From Oscillospiraceae bacterium (GTDB lineage Bacteria; Bacillota; Clostridia; Oscillospirales; Oscillospiraceae): a stretch of 7,336 bases of DNA. Below, piece after piece: positions 1 to 5,317 of the stretch. The notes under the pieces were generated by a model. That model was not told the DNA's origin. It did no database searches and saw nothing but the letters and a program-made list of their open reading frames with translations. The stretch lies in the NCBI GenBank assembly GCA_017420125.1, contig JAFOJR010000128.1, positions 1-7,336 of the forward strand. Reading direction: 5' to 3'. Numbering within the stretch: position 1 is the stretch's first letter; every line of letters starts with the position of its first letter. A program made the translations under genes and the position numbers.

Positions 1-23
1 CACTCCCGTTTTTTATTTGATTT

Positions 24-1175
24 TTAGGGCACATAGGCCGGGCTGGCCGCGTTTCCGTTGACGGCAATGCTGTTTGCCACTTTGCTCAGCAAAGTTTTAT
101 CCACTGAGCCATTTAGCCAGATCAGCGTCACCCCGTATAACGTTGTCCCGGAGATGAACCGGTAAGTCAGCGAGGGGTAAGAATAACTATAAGAATCAGA
201 TGTAAAATTCCCTTCAGAACGATAGGCCTGTATCCCGCCGAAGGAGACTTTGGTGACAACGCAATTGGTAAGATAACTGCCGTTGGAGCGATCCTCCATG
301 ATGCTTTTTTCCTGCGCCGCTGTTAAAACACTGGGGAGAGAAATGCCGGAAAAAGCGCTGTTTGACTTGGTGGAAATATTCATCACAAATCTTGTTCCGC
401 CTTCAACGGAATACATTCTGGCGCCAGTGCTGGAAGTTGTTTTTTTCACCGCGCCGGTCTGCGGCAGGCCGAAGGTAACCACATTATCCGTGACCTTCTG
501 CAGCAGCGGGTCGCTGCGGCGTTCCGAGCGGATGGCGATCCGGGCGATGATGGCGGCTGCTTCCTGACGGGTGATGTAGGAATTGGGCTTGAAGGTGCCG
601 TAGGAATCGCTGCCTGTCAGCACGCCGGCCCGGTAGAGCATCCAGATGGCGGAGCGGTCACGATAGGGCGCGGCGTTCACATCCGGAATGTTGTTGACCG
701 TTTTGATTTCTCCCAGCTGGGAAGCGGGCAGGGCATGGGAAAACACATAGGCCATATCCGCCCGGGAAATTTTGGCCGTATAGGAAGAGAAGTCACCGCT
801 GGAAATGATCCCGTTGGAAAGGGCGTAGTTTACATAGGGCTGGTACCAGGGAGAACCGTTGGTGAGGGTGTTGGCTCCCGTATTGTAAATCTGATGCACG
901 CGGTCCGCCATAACCAGAGCCTCCGCCACCGTCAAAGTGCCGTTGCTGTTAAACTTGCCGCCGCTTCCCTGCATCAGACCGTATTCATAACAGGTCTTGA
1001 TGACGGAATAGCTCCACTGGGAAGTTTTGACATCAGAAAACACAGAAGAGTAATATGTCCTTTGCTTTTTGAAGTTGGACATGCTGGGCCCGGCGGCGCC
1101 GGCGGGGGTGACGCACAGAGAAAAGACGAGACTCAGCGCCAGAAGCAGGCCGCCCAGGCGACAGGAACGTTTCAT
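24..1175 (-). CDS. Secreted SLH-domain surface protein with unknown C-terminal domain
   Basis: 383 residues if started at the ATG at 1175-1173, which has GGAGGGA five bases upstream; the longer reading to 1292 adds 39 residues with no SD and would run through the promoter. Residues 1-27 form a signal peptide: MKRS, a hydrophobic run LGGLLLALSLVFSL, and an AGA-A cleavage site. Three SLH repeats follow, at about 45-97, 108-150 and 161-213, with the typical FxDV...W and TRxE-like signatures (TVAE at 82-85, SRAD at 137-140, TRQE at 202-205). The Arg of that motif is Val in repeat 1. SLH trimers are known to bind secondary cell wall polymer, so the protein is probably held non-covalently at the cell surface. 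Residues 225-383 are Ser/Thr/Tyr-rich, without a motif I recognise; they may be a beta-rich functional domain. It is transcribed alone. SLH assignment is firm; the function of the C-terminus is unknown. Confidence 0.9.
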   Translation of the reverse strand: MKRSCRLGGLLLALSLVFSLCVTPAGAAGPSMSNFKKQRTYYSSVFSDVKTSQWSYSVIKTCYEYGLMQGSGGKFNSNGTLTVAEALVMADRVHQIYNTGANTLTNGSPWYQPYVNYALSNGIISSGDFSSYTAKISRADMAYVFSHALPASQLGEIKTVNNIPDVNAAPYRDRSAIWMLYRAGVLTGSDSYGTFKPNSYITRQEAAAIIARIAIRSERRSDPLLQKVTDNVVTFGLPQTGAVKKTTSSTGARMYSVEGGTRFVMNISTKSNSAFSGISLPSVLTAAQEKSIMEDRSNGSYLTNCVVTKVSFGGIQAYRSEGNFTSDSYSYSYPSLTYRFISGTTLYGVTLIWLNGSVDKTLLSKVANSIAVNGNAASPAYVP

Positions 1176-1180
1176 AAAAA

Positions 1181-1187
1181 TCCCTCC
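1181..1187 (-). promoter_or_regulatory. Ribosome binding site fixing the SLH protein start
   Basis: GGAGGGA on the minus strand, five T residues before the ATG at 1175. It decides for the 383-residue form, which begins exactly with a signal peptide. Confidence 0.85.
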
Positions 1188-1212
1188 AATTTTAATAAAT
1201 TCATCTTTTTCT

Positions 1213-1240
1213 ATTATATCGCATCGGGAAGGAAATGCAA
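1213..1240 (-). promoter_or_regulatory. Sigma-A type promoter of the SLH gene
   Basis: On the minus strand TTGCAT (1240-1235), a 16-bp spacer and a perfect TATAAT (1218-1213). The start of transcription would fall near 1206, giving a leader of about 30 nt that carries the SD. The folT promoter has the same hexamers and the same spacing. Confidence 0.8.
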
Positions 1241-1320
1241 GAAAAATTCCATTTTTAAAAGGAGCGAACGGCATGCCGCTGCGCGGGCACATCCGGAAAG
1301 ACGGGATGAAAACGGTACGG

Positions 1321-1350
1321 AAAAAGGCCCGCCCCGTCAGAGAACGGCGG
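1321..1350 (-). terminator. Possible intrinsic terminator of the 92-residue protein gene
   Basis: On the minus strand CCGCCGT pairs with ACGGGGCGG (about 7 bp, a two-G bulge, a 6-nt loop), followed by GCC and TTTTT at 1325-1321. The 5' arm overlaps the last codons of the gene. The bulge and the three bases between stem and U-tract make this only moderately convincing. Confidence 0.45.
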
Positions 1351-1615
1351 GGAACACGGCAGCGAAAAACCAGGCCAGGCTGGAAACAAAGGCGCCGGCG
1401 AGAAAAAAGCCGAGAGGCGGAATGCGCCGCAGTCGGCGGCAGCCGGTTTTCCGGCGGACATATCCGTTTGCCACCCGGCAGGCTTCGTCTATGATCTGTT
1501 CCGCCGTTACGCCGGAGAGGGCGGGAGAATCGCGCAAAAAGAAAACAGCCTGCTCAAACAGGCGGGGGTCGGGGGATTTTACCACAATAACCTGACGCGA
1601 AATGCCTTTTACCAT
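1337..1615 (-). CDS. Small conserved-looking protein with C-terminal membrane segment, function unknown
   Basis: 92 residues from the ATG at 1615-1613, preceded by GGAGGT at 1632-1627 (11-nt spacing). The upstream ATG at 1747 lacks an SD and would place a stem-loop inside the coding region. Residues 1-55 look like a soluble domain (MVKGISRQVIVVKSPDP..., then an acidic/hydrophobic helix FEQAVFFLRD and GVTAEQIIDEACRVANGY). A basic stretch RRKTGCRRLRR (about 55-65) is followed by a hydrophobic segment to the C-terminus. The positive-inside pattern suggests a cytosolic N-domain anchored by a C-terminal helix or tight hairpin. From memory, short proteins starting like this recur in Clostridia without assigned function; this was not checked. 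It is transcribed divergently from folT. Confidence 0.7.
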   Translation of the reverse strand: MVKGISRQVIVVKSPDPRLFEQAVFFLRDSPALSGVTAEQIIDEACRVANGYVRRKTGCRRLRRIPPLGFFLAGAFVSSLAWFFAAVFPAVL

Positions 1616-1637
1616 ACGGATTTCGCACCTCCTTTTT

Positions 1638-1669
1638 CCGGTGGTTTCTGTTTTCAGTGTAACCACCGG
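1638..1669 (-). repeat. Perfect 9-bp inverted repeat in the leader of the 92-residue protein gene
   Basis: CCGGTGGTT at 1638-1646 and AACCACCGG at 1661-1669 are perfect reverse complements; a CTG/CAG pair inside the loop (1648-1650, 1655-1657) can extend the hairpin. On the minus strand the stem ends three to four bases before the AAGGAGG ribosome binding site. There is no U-tract after it, so it is not a terminator on this strand. Confidence 0.75.
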
Positions 1670-1710
1670 GAAAGCAGGATATACGGCACGGAGAAATTTT
1701 TCCCAGCCTA

Positions 1711-1738
1711 TTGCATTTTCCGTAAAATGCGCTATAAT
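1711..1738 (+). promoter_or_regulatory. Sigma-A type promoter of folT
   Basis: TTGCAT at 1711-1716, a 16-bp spacer, TATAAT at 1733-1738. Transcription should begin near 1745, just before the aptamer, so the leader is about 220 nt. The spacer holds a perfect inverted repeat (see separate entry). Confidence 0.85.
1713..1730. repeat. Operator-like palindrome inside the folT promoter
   Basis: GCATTTT (1713-1719) and AAAATGC (1724-1730) are perfect inverted repeats around CCGT. The element overlaps the -35 hexamer and fills the spacer up to three bases before the -10. It could be a repressor site, or chance; it also lies upstream of the divergent small gene. Confidence 0.5.
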
Positions 1739-1752
1739 AAAGACCATATTTC

Positions 1753-1901
1753 AGGCAGAGTAGGTTAACGTGTGTTTAAGCCGGCGCAGAAGCGCGGCTT
1801 CCGGGAGAATGCGCCCGGGAGTGTCGGCGGGACGGGGAGTTGTCCGCCGAACGAAAAATCCAGACCGGATTTACAGTACGTTAACCGCATCCCGCTGCTG
1901 C
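1753..1901 (+). ncRNA. Tetrahydrofolate (THF, class I) riboswitch aptamer, enlarged variant
   Basis: The element lies between the promoter and folT, where THF riboswitches are known. What can be read: P1 from GCAG (1755-1758) with CTGC (1895-1898); conserved GAGTAG at 1758-1763; a perfect 9-bp P2 from GGTTAACGT (1763-1771) with ACGTTAACC (1878-1886); a junction strand close to the family's GCGUUAAG (GTGTTTAAG, 1772-1780); the J2/1 strand GCATCCCGC (1887-1895), close to GCAUCCGC; the AACGAA strand at 1850-1855; and a small hairpin AAATCC/GGATTT (1856-1872) in the P4 position. A P3-like hairpin CGGCGG/CCGCCG lies at 1825-1849. Its loop contains GGGA (1835-1838), which could pair with TCCC (1890-1893) as the expected pseudoknot; GGGAGTGTC at 1817-1825 is a rival candidate. 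About 45 extra bases with two further hairpins (1780-1797 and 1798-1821) make it longer than the textbook aptamer. Motif comparison is from memory of the family consensus. Confidence 0.8.
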
Positions 1902-1920
1902 ATACCGGAGTCTGGAGCCC

Positions 1921-1964
1921 AAGGCCTCCTCTATGTAGCAAAGACATGGAAGGAGGCTTTTTTT
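1921..1964 (+). terminator. Riboswitch expression platform: terminator hairpin that also contains the folT SD
   Basis: GCCTCCT (1924-1930) pairs with AGGAGGC (1951-1957). The stem can continue inward (CTATGT with ACATGG, one G-U pair and one bulged A) and is followed by seven T residues at 1958-1964. The 3' arm is the AGGAGG ribosome binding site of folT, nine bases before its ATG, so the same hairpin could stop transcription and block translation. Whether ligand stabilises or prevents it cannot be settled by eye. Confidence 0.8.
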
Positions 1965-1965
1965 G

Positions 1966-2700
1966 ATGCAATTATATGCAGGACCATGGGAAAAGGGATA
2001 TTGGAAAGAAGCGGCGCAATCGCTGAAAAGCGTGCGAAGCCTGGCGTTTGCCGCGATTATGGTGGCGCTGGAGGTTTTGCTGAGCATGTTTTTCATCCCT
2101 GTGGGAGGAAACGCCATCCAGATTTATTTCACCTTTCTGGTGGTGGGGCTGAACAATTTGGTTTGCGGCCCCTATATGGCGCTGATTTCCGGCTTTGTGG
2201 CGGACATTTTGTCCTTCTTTTTGTTCCAGAGCGGGCCGTTTTTCCCCGGGTATACGTTAACGGCCATGCTCACCGCGTTTGTCTACGCCCTGTTTCTCTT
2301 TCGGGCGAGACTTTCCGTTGTGCGGATTGCCTTATGCAAGCTGTTGATCAACTATGGGATCAACGTCCTGCTGGGTTCCATCTGGCGGACCGCGCTGTAT
2401 GGAAAAGGCTATTGGTTTTATGTGGGAACCAGCTTTGTGAAAAACTCCATTCTGCTTCCTGTGGAAGTGCTGATTTTGTACCTGGGGTTCCGTCTTCTGC
2501 TGCCGCCGCTGGCCAAAGGAGGATTTGTGCCGCCCCAGCCCACAAGAGAGATCCCGTTTATCCGGATTGGGCGCTGGAAAACAGGGGAAACCGTTTCCGC
2601 ATCGGAGACCCAAAGCGGAGAAGGCGCTTTGGCAGCCGGCGCGGCCGCGCCGTTTTCCGACCCGGCAGAAACGCAAAATTCAGATCAATCAAATCAATAA
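1966..2700 (+). CDS. folT: Folate ECF transporter S component (FolT)
   Basis: Membrane substrate-binding subunit that captures folate and works with the shared EcfA/A'/T energy-coupling module, not encoded here. It has 244 residues from the ATG at 1966; the in-frame TTG at 1963 is too close to the SD. About six membrane segments are visible (roughly 25-43, 52-71, 73-90, 97-113, 118-140, 158-179). FolT-type signatures are GPYMALISGFVADILSFF (68-85), FFPGYTLTAMLTAFVYALFL (92-111) and the NVLLGSIWRTALYG stretch near 133-146. FolT proteins are usually about 170-180 residues; this one carries a hydrophilic Ala/Ser/Glu-rich tail from about 180 to 244 with no recognisable domain. The THF riboswitch-like leader independently supports folate as substrate. 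It is transcribed as a single gene ending in a strong terminator. Confidence 0.9.
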   Translation: MQLYAGPWEKGYWKEAAQSLKSVRSLAFAAIMVALEVLLSMFFIPVGGNAIQIYFTFLVVGLNNLVCGPYMALISGFVADILSFFLFQSGPFFPGYTLTAMLTAFVYALFLFRARLSVVRIALCKLLINYGINVLLGSIWRTALYGKGYWFYVGTSFVKNSILLPVEVLILYLGFRLLLPPLAKGGFVPPQPTREIPFIRIGRWKTGETVSASETQSGEGALAAGAAAPFSDPAETQNSDQSNQ

Positions 2701-2704
2701 CAGG

Positions 2705-2735
2705 AAACCGCTGCGAATTTCGCAGCGGTTTTTTT
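2705..2735 (+). terminator. Intrinsic terminator of folT
   Basis: Perfect stem CCGCTGCGA (2708-2716) with TCGCAGCGG (2720-2728), extended by A-T pairs, a 3-nt loop, and seven T residues at 2729-2735. It sits between convergent folT and feoB. On the minus strand only TTT follows the stem, so it would serve feoB poorly, but no other feoB terminator is visible. Confidence 0.92.
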
Positions 2736-2745
2736 GCCCTTTAGG

Positions 2746-4860
2746 TCAGCCGAACCCCAGCAGGCGGACACAGGCCGTGTAGAGAAAACAGGCGGCCATG
2801 CCGAATGCGGTGGGCAGGCAGACGGCCACCGCGGTCCAGCGGAGGCTGCGGCTTTCTTTGCAGATGGTGATGCAGGTGGTGGAGCAGGGCCAGTGCATCA
2901 AAGAAAACAGCATGGTGCAGACGGCGGTGTGGACGGTCCAGCCATGTGCCGTCAAAAGGGTGTGGAGAGAGGACAAATGGCCCGCTTCCAATAAAGTCCC
3001 GGAGGACAAATATGCCATGAGGATGATGGGAAGGACAATCTCGTTGGCGGGAAACCCCAGGAGGAATGCCATGAAAATCACGCCGTCCAGACCCAAAAGC
3101 CGGGCAAACGGATCCAGAAACGCCGTGCAGACGGACAGCAATGTGCCGGAACCGACGGGGACGTTGGCAAAAATCCAGATGAGAATCCCGGCGGGAAGGG
3201 CCACTGCAGCCGCCCGCCCCAGGACAAAGACCGTGCGGTCCAAAATAGAGCGGATGAGCACCTGCCCGATGCGGGGGACCCGGTATGGCGGCAGTTCCAG
3301 CGTAAAAGAAGACGGCGCGCCCCGCAGAAGGGTGGACGAGAGAAGCCGGGAGCTGACGAAGGTCATGAAAATGCCGAATACAAGAATGGCTGTCAGCAGC
3401 AGGGCGGCCCAGACGGGGCCAAACGGGGCGGCGGTTCCCACAAAAAACAGAGTAATCATGGTAATCAGCGTGGGAAACCGTCCGTTGCAGGGCACGAAAT
3501 TGTTGGTGAGCATGGCGATGAGCCGCTCCCGGGGAGAATCGATAATGCGGCAGCCGATGACGCCGGCGGCATTGCAGCCAAAGCCCATGCACATGGTAAG
3601 GGCCTGTTTTCCGCAGGTTTTGGCCTTCTGGAACGCGTGGTCCAGATTAAAGGCCACCCGGGGGAGGTATCCGAAGTCTTCCAAAAGGGTAAACAGGGGA
3701 AAAAAGATGGCCATCGGCGGCAGCATAACGGAAACCACCCAGAACAGAACCTGCATGGCGCCGTCCACCAGAATGCTCTGCAGCCAGCCCGGCAGGCCCA
3801 GGAGAGAAAGGCCCAGCGCGCATTGGGACTGTATCCAGGAAAGCAGCCGGGCGAGCCAGACGGAAGGGATGTTCGCGCCGGTGATCGTCAGCCATAAAAT
3901 GCCTGCCAGAAGCAAAATCATGATGGGAATTCCCGTACGGCGGCTGGTGAACAGGCGGTCCAGCTGCCGGTCCCGCAGGTCGTGGCGCTTTTGACCGGAG
4001 GTGACAATGCCGTGGCAAAGCTGCTCTGCCGTACGGACCAGCCCGGATACCACAGCGTCCGTGAAGGCCTCGTTTGCAAAGCCCGCCTCTTCCAGCTTTT
4101 TCTTTTCCGTTTCCACGGCGGCAGAAAGGCTCGGCGCGTGGAAAACATCCGGGTGAATGTCCCCGCCCAATAGCCGGAGCGCACAGAAACGGGAGGAGGC
4201 GGCCAGCGCGCGATTGTTCGGAATGACAGGCGCCAGACAGGCAAGGGCCGCTTCCAGCGGCGCGGGATAGAGGACGGAAACGGGGTTTCGGGCCCCTCTC
4301 TGCAGCGCCACTTGTTCCATGGCTTCCAGCAGGGCATCCAGGCCCCGTTTCCGTCCGGCGCTGATCCCGACCACCGGGACATGCAGGCGCTGCTCCAACC
4401 GGGGCAGGTCAAGGGAGAGTCCCTTCCGCTTCGCTTCGTCCATTAAATTGACACAAATGAGCGTTTGGGAGGTGATTTCCATGGTCTGCAGCGCCAGATT
4501 CAAATTGCGCTCCAGACAGGTGGCGTCGCAGACGACCACCACCAGATCCGCCGCTCCGGAGCAGAGAAAATCCCGCGTGACCTCTTCCTCCGGGGAGTGG
4601 GCCGACAGAGAATATGTACCGGGCAGGTCGATCAAAACATACCGGCGGCCGTGGTAGAAACAAGTTCCCCGTGCAGAGGAGACTGTTTTTCCGGGCCAGT
4701 TGCCCGTGTGCTGGTTGGAACCGGTCAGTGTATTAAACAATGTGGACTTTCCCACATTTGGATTCCCGGCCAGGGCGACCACCACATCACCCGGCCGGCG
4801 GTTCCATTGAAGAGGCAGAGAAGAAACGTGATGTCCGGTGGAGGTTGCAGTCAGGCCCAT
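2746..4860 (-). CDS. feoB: Ferrous iron transporter GTPase FeoB
   Basis: 704 residues; imports Fe2+ across the cytoplasmic membrane. The N-terminal G domain shows G1 GNPNVGKS (32-39), the switch I region around NWPGKT (54-59), G3 DLPG (78-81), G4 NLMD (138-141) and G5 SAG (167-169), followed by the helical regulatory region to about residue 270. The membrane part has the two family gate motifs: GFGCNAAGVIGCRI with the nearby NNFVPCNGRFPTL, and later LGFPANEIVLPIILMAY. About eight membrane segments and the C-terminal FSLMHWPC...ICKE stretch are intact, so the gene looks complete. The ATG lies three bases after the feoA stop; only a weak GTGGTGG precedes it, so translation is probably coupled to feoA. 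The 31 residues before G1 are slightly longer than in many FeoB proteins. No feoC is seen. Confidence 0.97.
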   Translation of the reverse strand: MGLTATSTGHHVSSLPLQWNRRPGDVVVALAGNPNVGKSTLFNTLTGSNQHTGNWPGKTVSSARGTCFYHGRRYVLIDLPGTYSLSAHSPEEEVTRDFLCSGAADLVVVVCDATCLERNLNLALQTMEITSQTLICVNLMDEAKRKGLSLDLPRLEQRLHVPVVGISAGRKRGLDALLEAMEQVALQRGARNPVSVLYPAPLEAALACLAPVIPNNRALAASSRFCALRLLGGDIHPDVFHAPSLSAAVETEKKKLEEAGFANEAFTDAVVSGLVRTAEQLCHGIVTSGQKRHDLRDRQLDRLFTSRRTGIPIMILLLAGILWLTITGANIPSVWLARLLSWIQSQCALGLSLLGLPGWLQSILVDGAMQVLFWVVSVMLPPMAIFFPLFTLLEDFGYLPRVAFNLDHAFQKAKTCGKQALTMCMGFGCNAAGVIGCRIIDSPRERLIAMLTNNFVPCNGRFPTLITMITLFFVGTAAPFGPVWAALLLTAILVFGIFMTFVSSRLLSSTLLRGAPSSFTLELPPYRVPRIGQVLIRSILDRTVFVLGRAAAVALPAGILIWIFANVPVGSGTLLSVCTAFLDPFARLLGLDGVIFMAFLLGFPANEIVLPIILMAYLSSGTLLEAGHLSSLHTLLTAHGWTVHTAVCTMLFSLMHWPCSTTCITICKESRSLRWTAVAVCLPTAFGMAACFLYTACVRLLGFG

Positions 4861-4863
4861 CTG

Positions 4864-5106
4864 TCACACCACCACAGGCGTTACCAGAATCCGTGCGGCG
4901 TCCTGGGTGCGCAGGGCAATGACAGCCCCGCGAATCTGATAGGCCACCGGGTTTCCCCAAAGACTTTTTTGCACACAGCCGATCCGGGCGCCTTCAATCA
5001 TACCGATATCCTGCAGGCGGCGGCGCAGTTTGCCGCTGGCGCAAAGCCGGACAATCGTTCCGTGTTCCCCCTCTTTCAGCGTATGCAAAGGGATGGATTG
5101 TTTCAT
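4864..5106 (-). CDS. feoA: Ferrous iron transport protein FeoA
   Basis: 80 residues; a small cytosolic SH3-like protein thought to assist or regulate FeoB. Family signatures are LRRRLQDIGMIEGARI (about 27-42) and GNPVAYQIRGAVIALRTQDAARI (about 51-73). I chose the second ATG (5106-5104): AAGGAG ends directly against the first ATG at 5115, which is too close for initiation, and stands nine bases from the second. It is the first gene of the feoAB operon; feoB follows after three bases. Iron control is expected for this family; the leader has TTTGATRAT repeats but no clean 19-bp Fur box was found by eye. Confidence 0.93.
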   Translation of the reverse strand: MKQSIPLHTLKEGEHGTIVRLCASGKLRRRLQDIGMIEGARIGCVQKSLWGNPVAYQIRGAVIALRTQDAARILVTPVVV

Positions 5107-5115
5107 ACCAGGCAT

Positions 5116-5121
5116 CTCCTT
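5116..5121 (-). promoter_or_regulatory. Ribosome binding site deciding the feoA start
   Basis: AAGGAG on the minus strand, zero bases from the first in-frame ATG (5115) and nine bases from the second (5106). The spacing selects the second, giving an 80-residue FeoA. Confidence 0.8.
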
Positions 5122-5163
5122 ATTATCAAAATCATCAAAGCATCAGATTGTTTCATCATCAAA
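5122..5163 (-). repeat. Three TTTGATRAT direct repeats in the feoA leader
   Basis: Reading the minus strand: TTTGATGAT (5163-5155), TTTGATGAT (5139-5131) and TTTGATAAT (5130-5122). The last two are directly adjacent, the first is 24 bases upstream, and a related ATCTGATGC lies between. The array ends right before the SD. Copy 1 also overlaps an 11-bp palindrome ATCAA-A-TTGAT (5158-5168). It may be a regulator-binding array for feoAB; the regulator is not known from the sequence. Confidence 0.5.
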
Positions 5164-5199
5164 TTGATCGTGGGGAAGAAATCCTTTTCTTCCTGTGCC

Positions 5200-5230
5200 A
5201 GTATATGAAAGGGAAAAACGGACGTGACAA
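5200..5230 (-). promoter_or_regulatory. Possible promoter of feoAB
   Basis: On the minus strand TATACT (5205-5200) with TTGTCA (5230-5225) 19 bp upstream, or TGTCAC at 18 bp. The spacing is long, so this is only a candidate. The -35 would lie in the tail of the upstream terminator. The start would fall near 5193, leaving a leader of about 85 nt. Confidence 0.4.
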
Positions 5231-5267
5231 AAATGCCGCCCCGGAAGCGGTCAGGCTCCGGAGCGGC
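5229..5267 (-). terminator. Intrinsic terminator of the M23 protein gene
   Basis: An 11-bp stem from 5257-5267 with 5235-5245, an 11-nt loop, then TTTTT at 5233-5229 on the minus strand. The 5240/5262 pair is G-U in minus-strand RNA but C-A in plus-strand RNA, which confirms the direction. It separates the M23 gene from feoAB. Confidence 0.88.
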
Positions 5268-5317
5268 GGAATCAGGAGAAAAAAACATGAGAAAAAGAGT
5301 TTTTGAAGGAATACAGC

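Noticed and set aside
735..1595. Long open frame (286 codons) on the plus strand
   Set aside because: It runs antisense through the SLH gene and the small membrane protein gene, has no SD, and its translation is Arg/Gly-rich shadow sequence.
1616..1747. N-terminal extension of the 92-residue protein to an ATG at 1747
   Set aside because: No SD precedes it, and the extension would make the leader stem-loop and a good SD part of the coding region.
2705..2735. The folT terminator as a bidirectional terminator serving feoB too
   Set aside because: On the minus strand only three T residues follow the stem, so efficient intrinsic termination of feoB is not supported.
1770..2744. Long open frame (324 codons) on the plus strand
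   Set aside because: It crosses the riboswitch and terminator and reads folT in another frame, where the folT frame gives clear membrane helices and family motifs.
2798..3994. Plus-strand open frame of 398 codons opposite feoB
   Set aside because: It is a shadow of the intact, motif-complete feoB on the other strand; the translation is low-complexity and basic.
5158..5168. Palindrome ATCAA-A-TTGAT as a stand-alone operator before feoA
   Set aside because: Short, AT-rich and overlapping the repeat array; recorded there rather than as a separate site.
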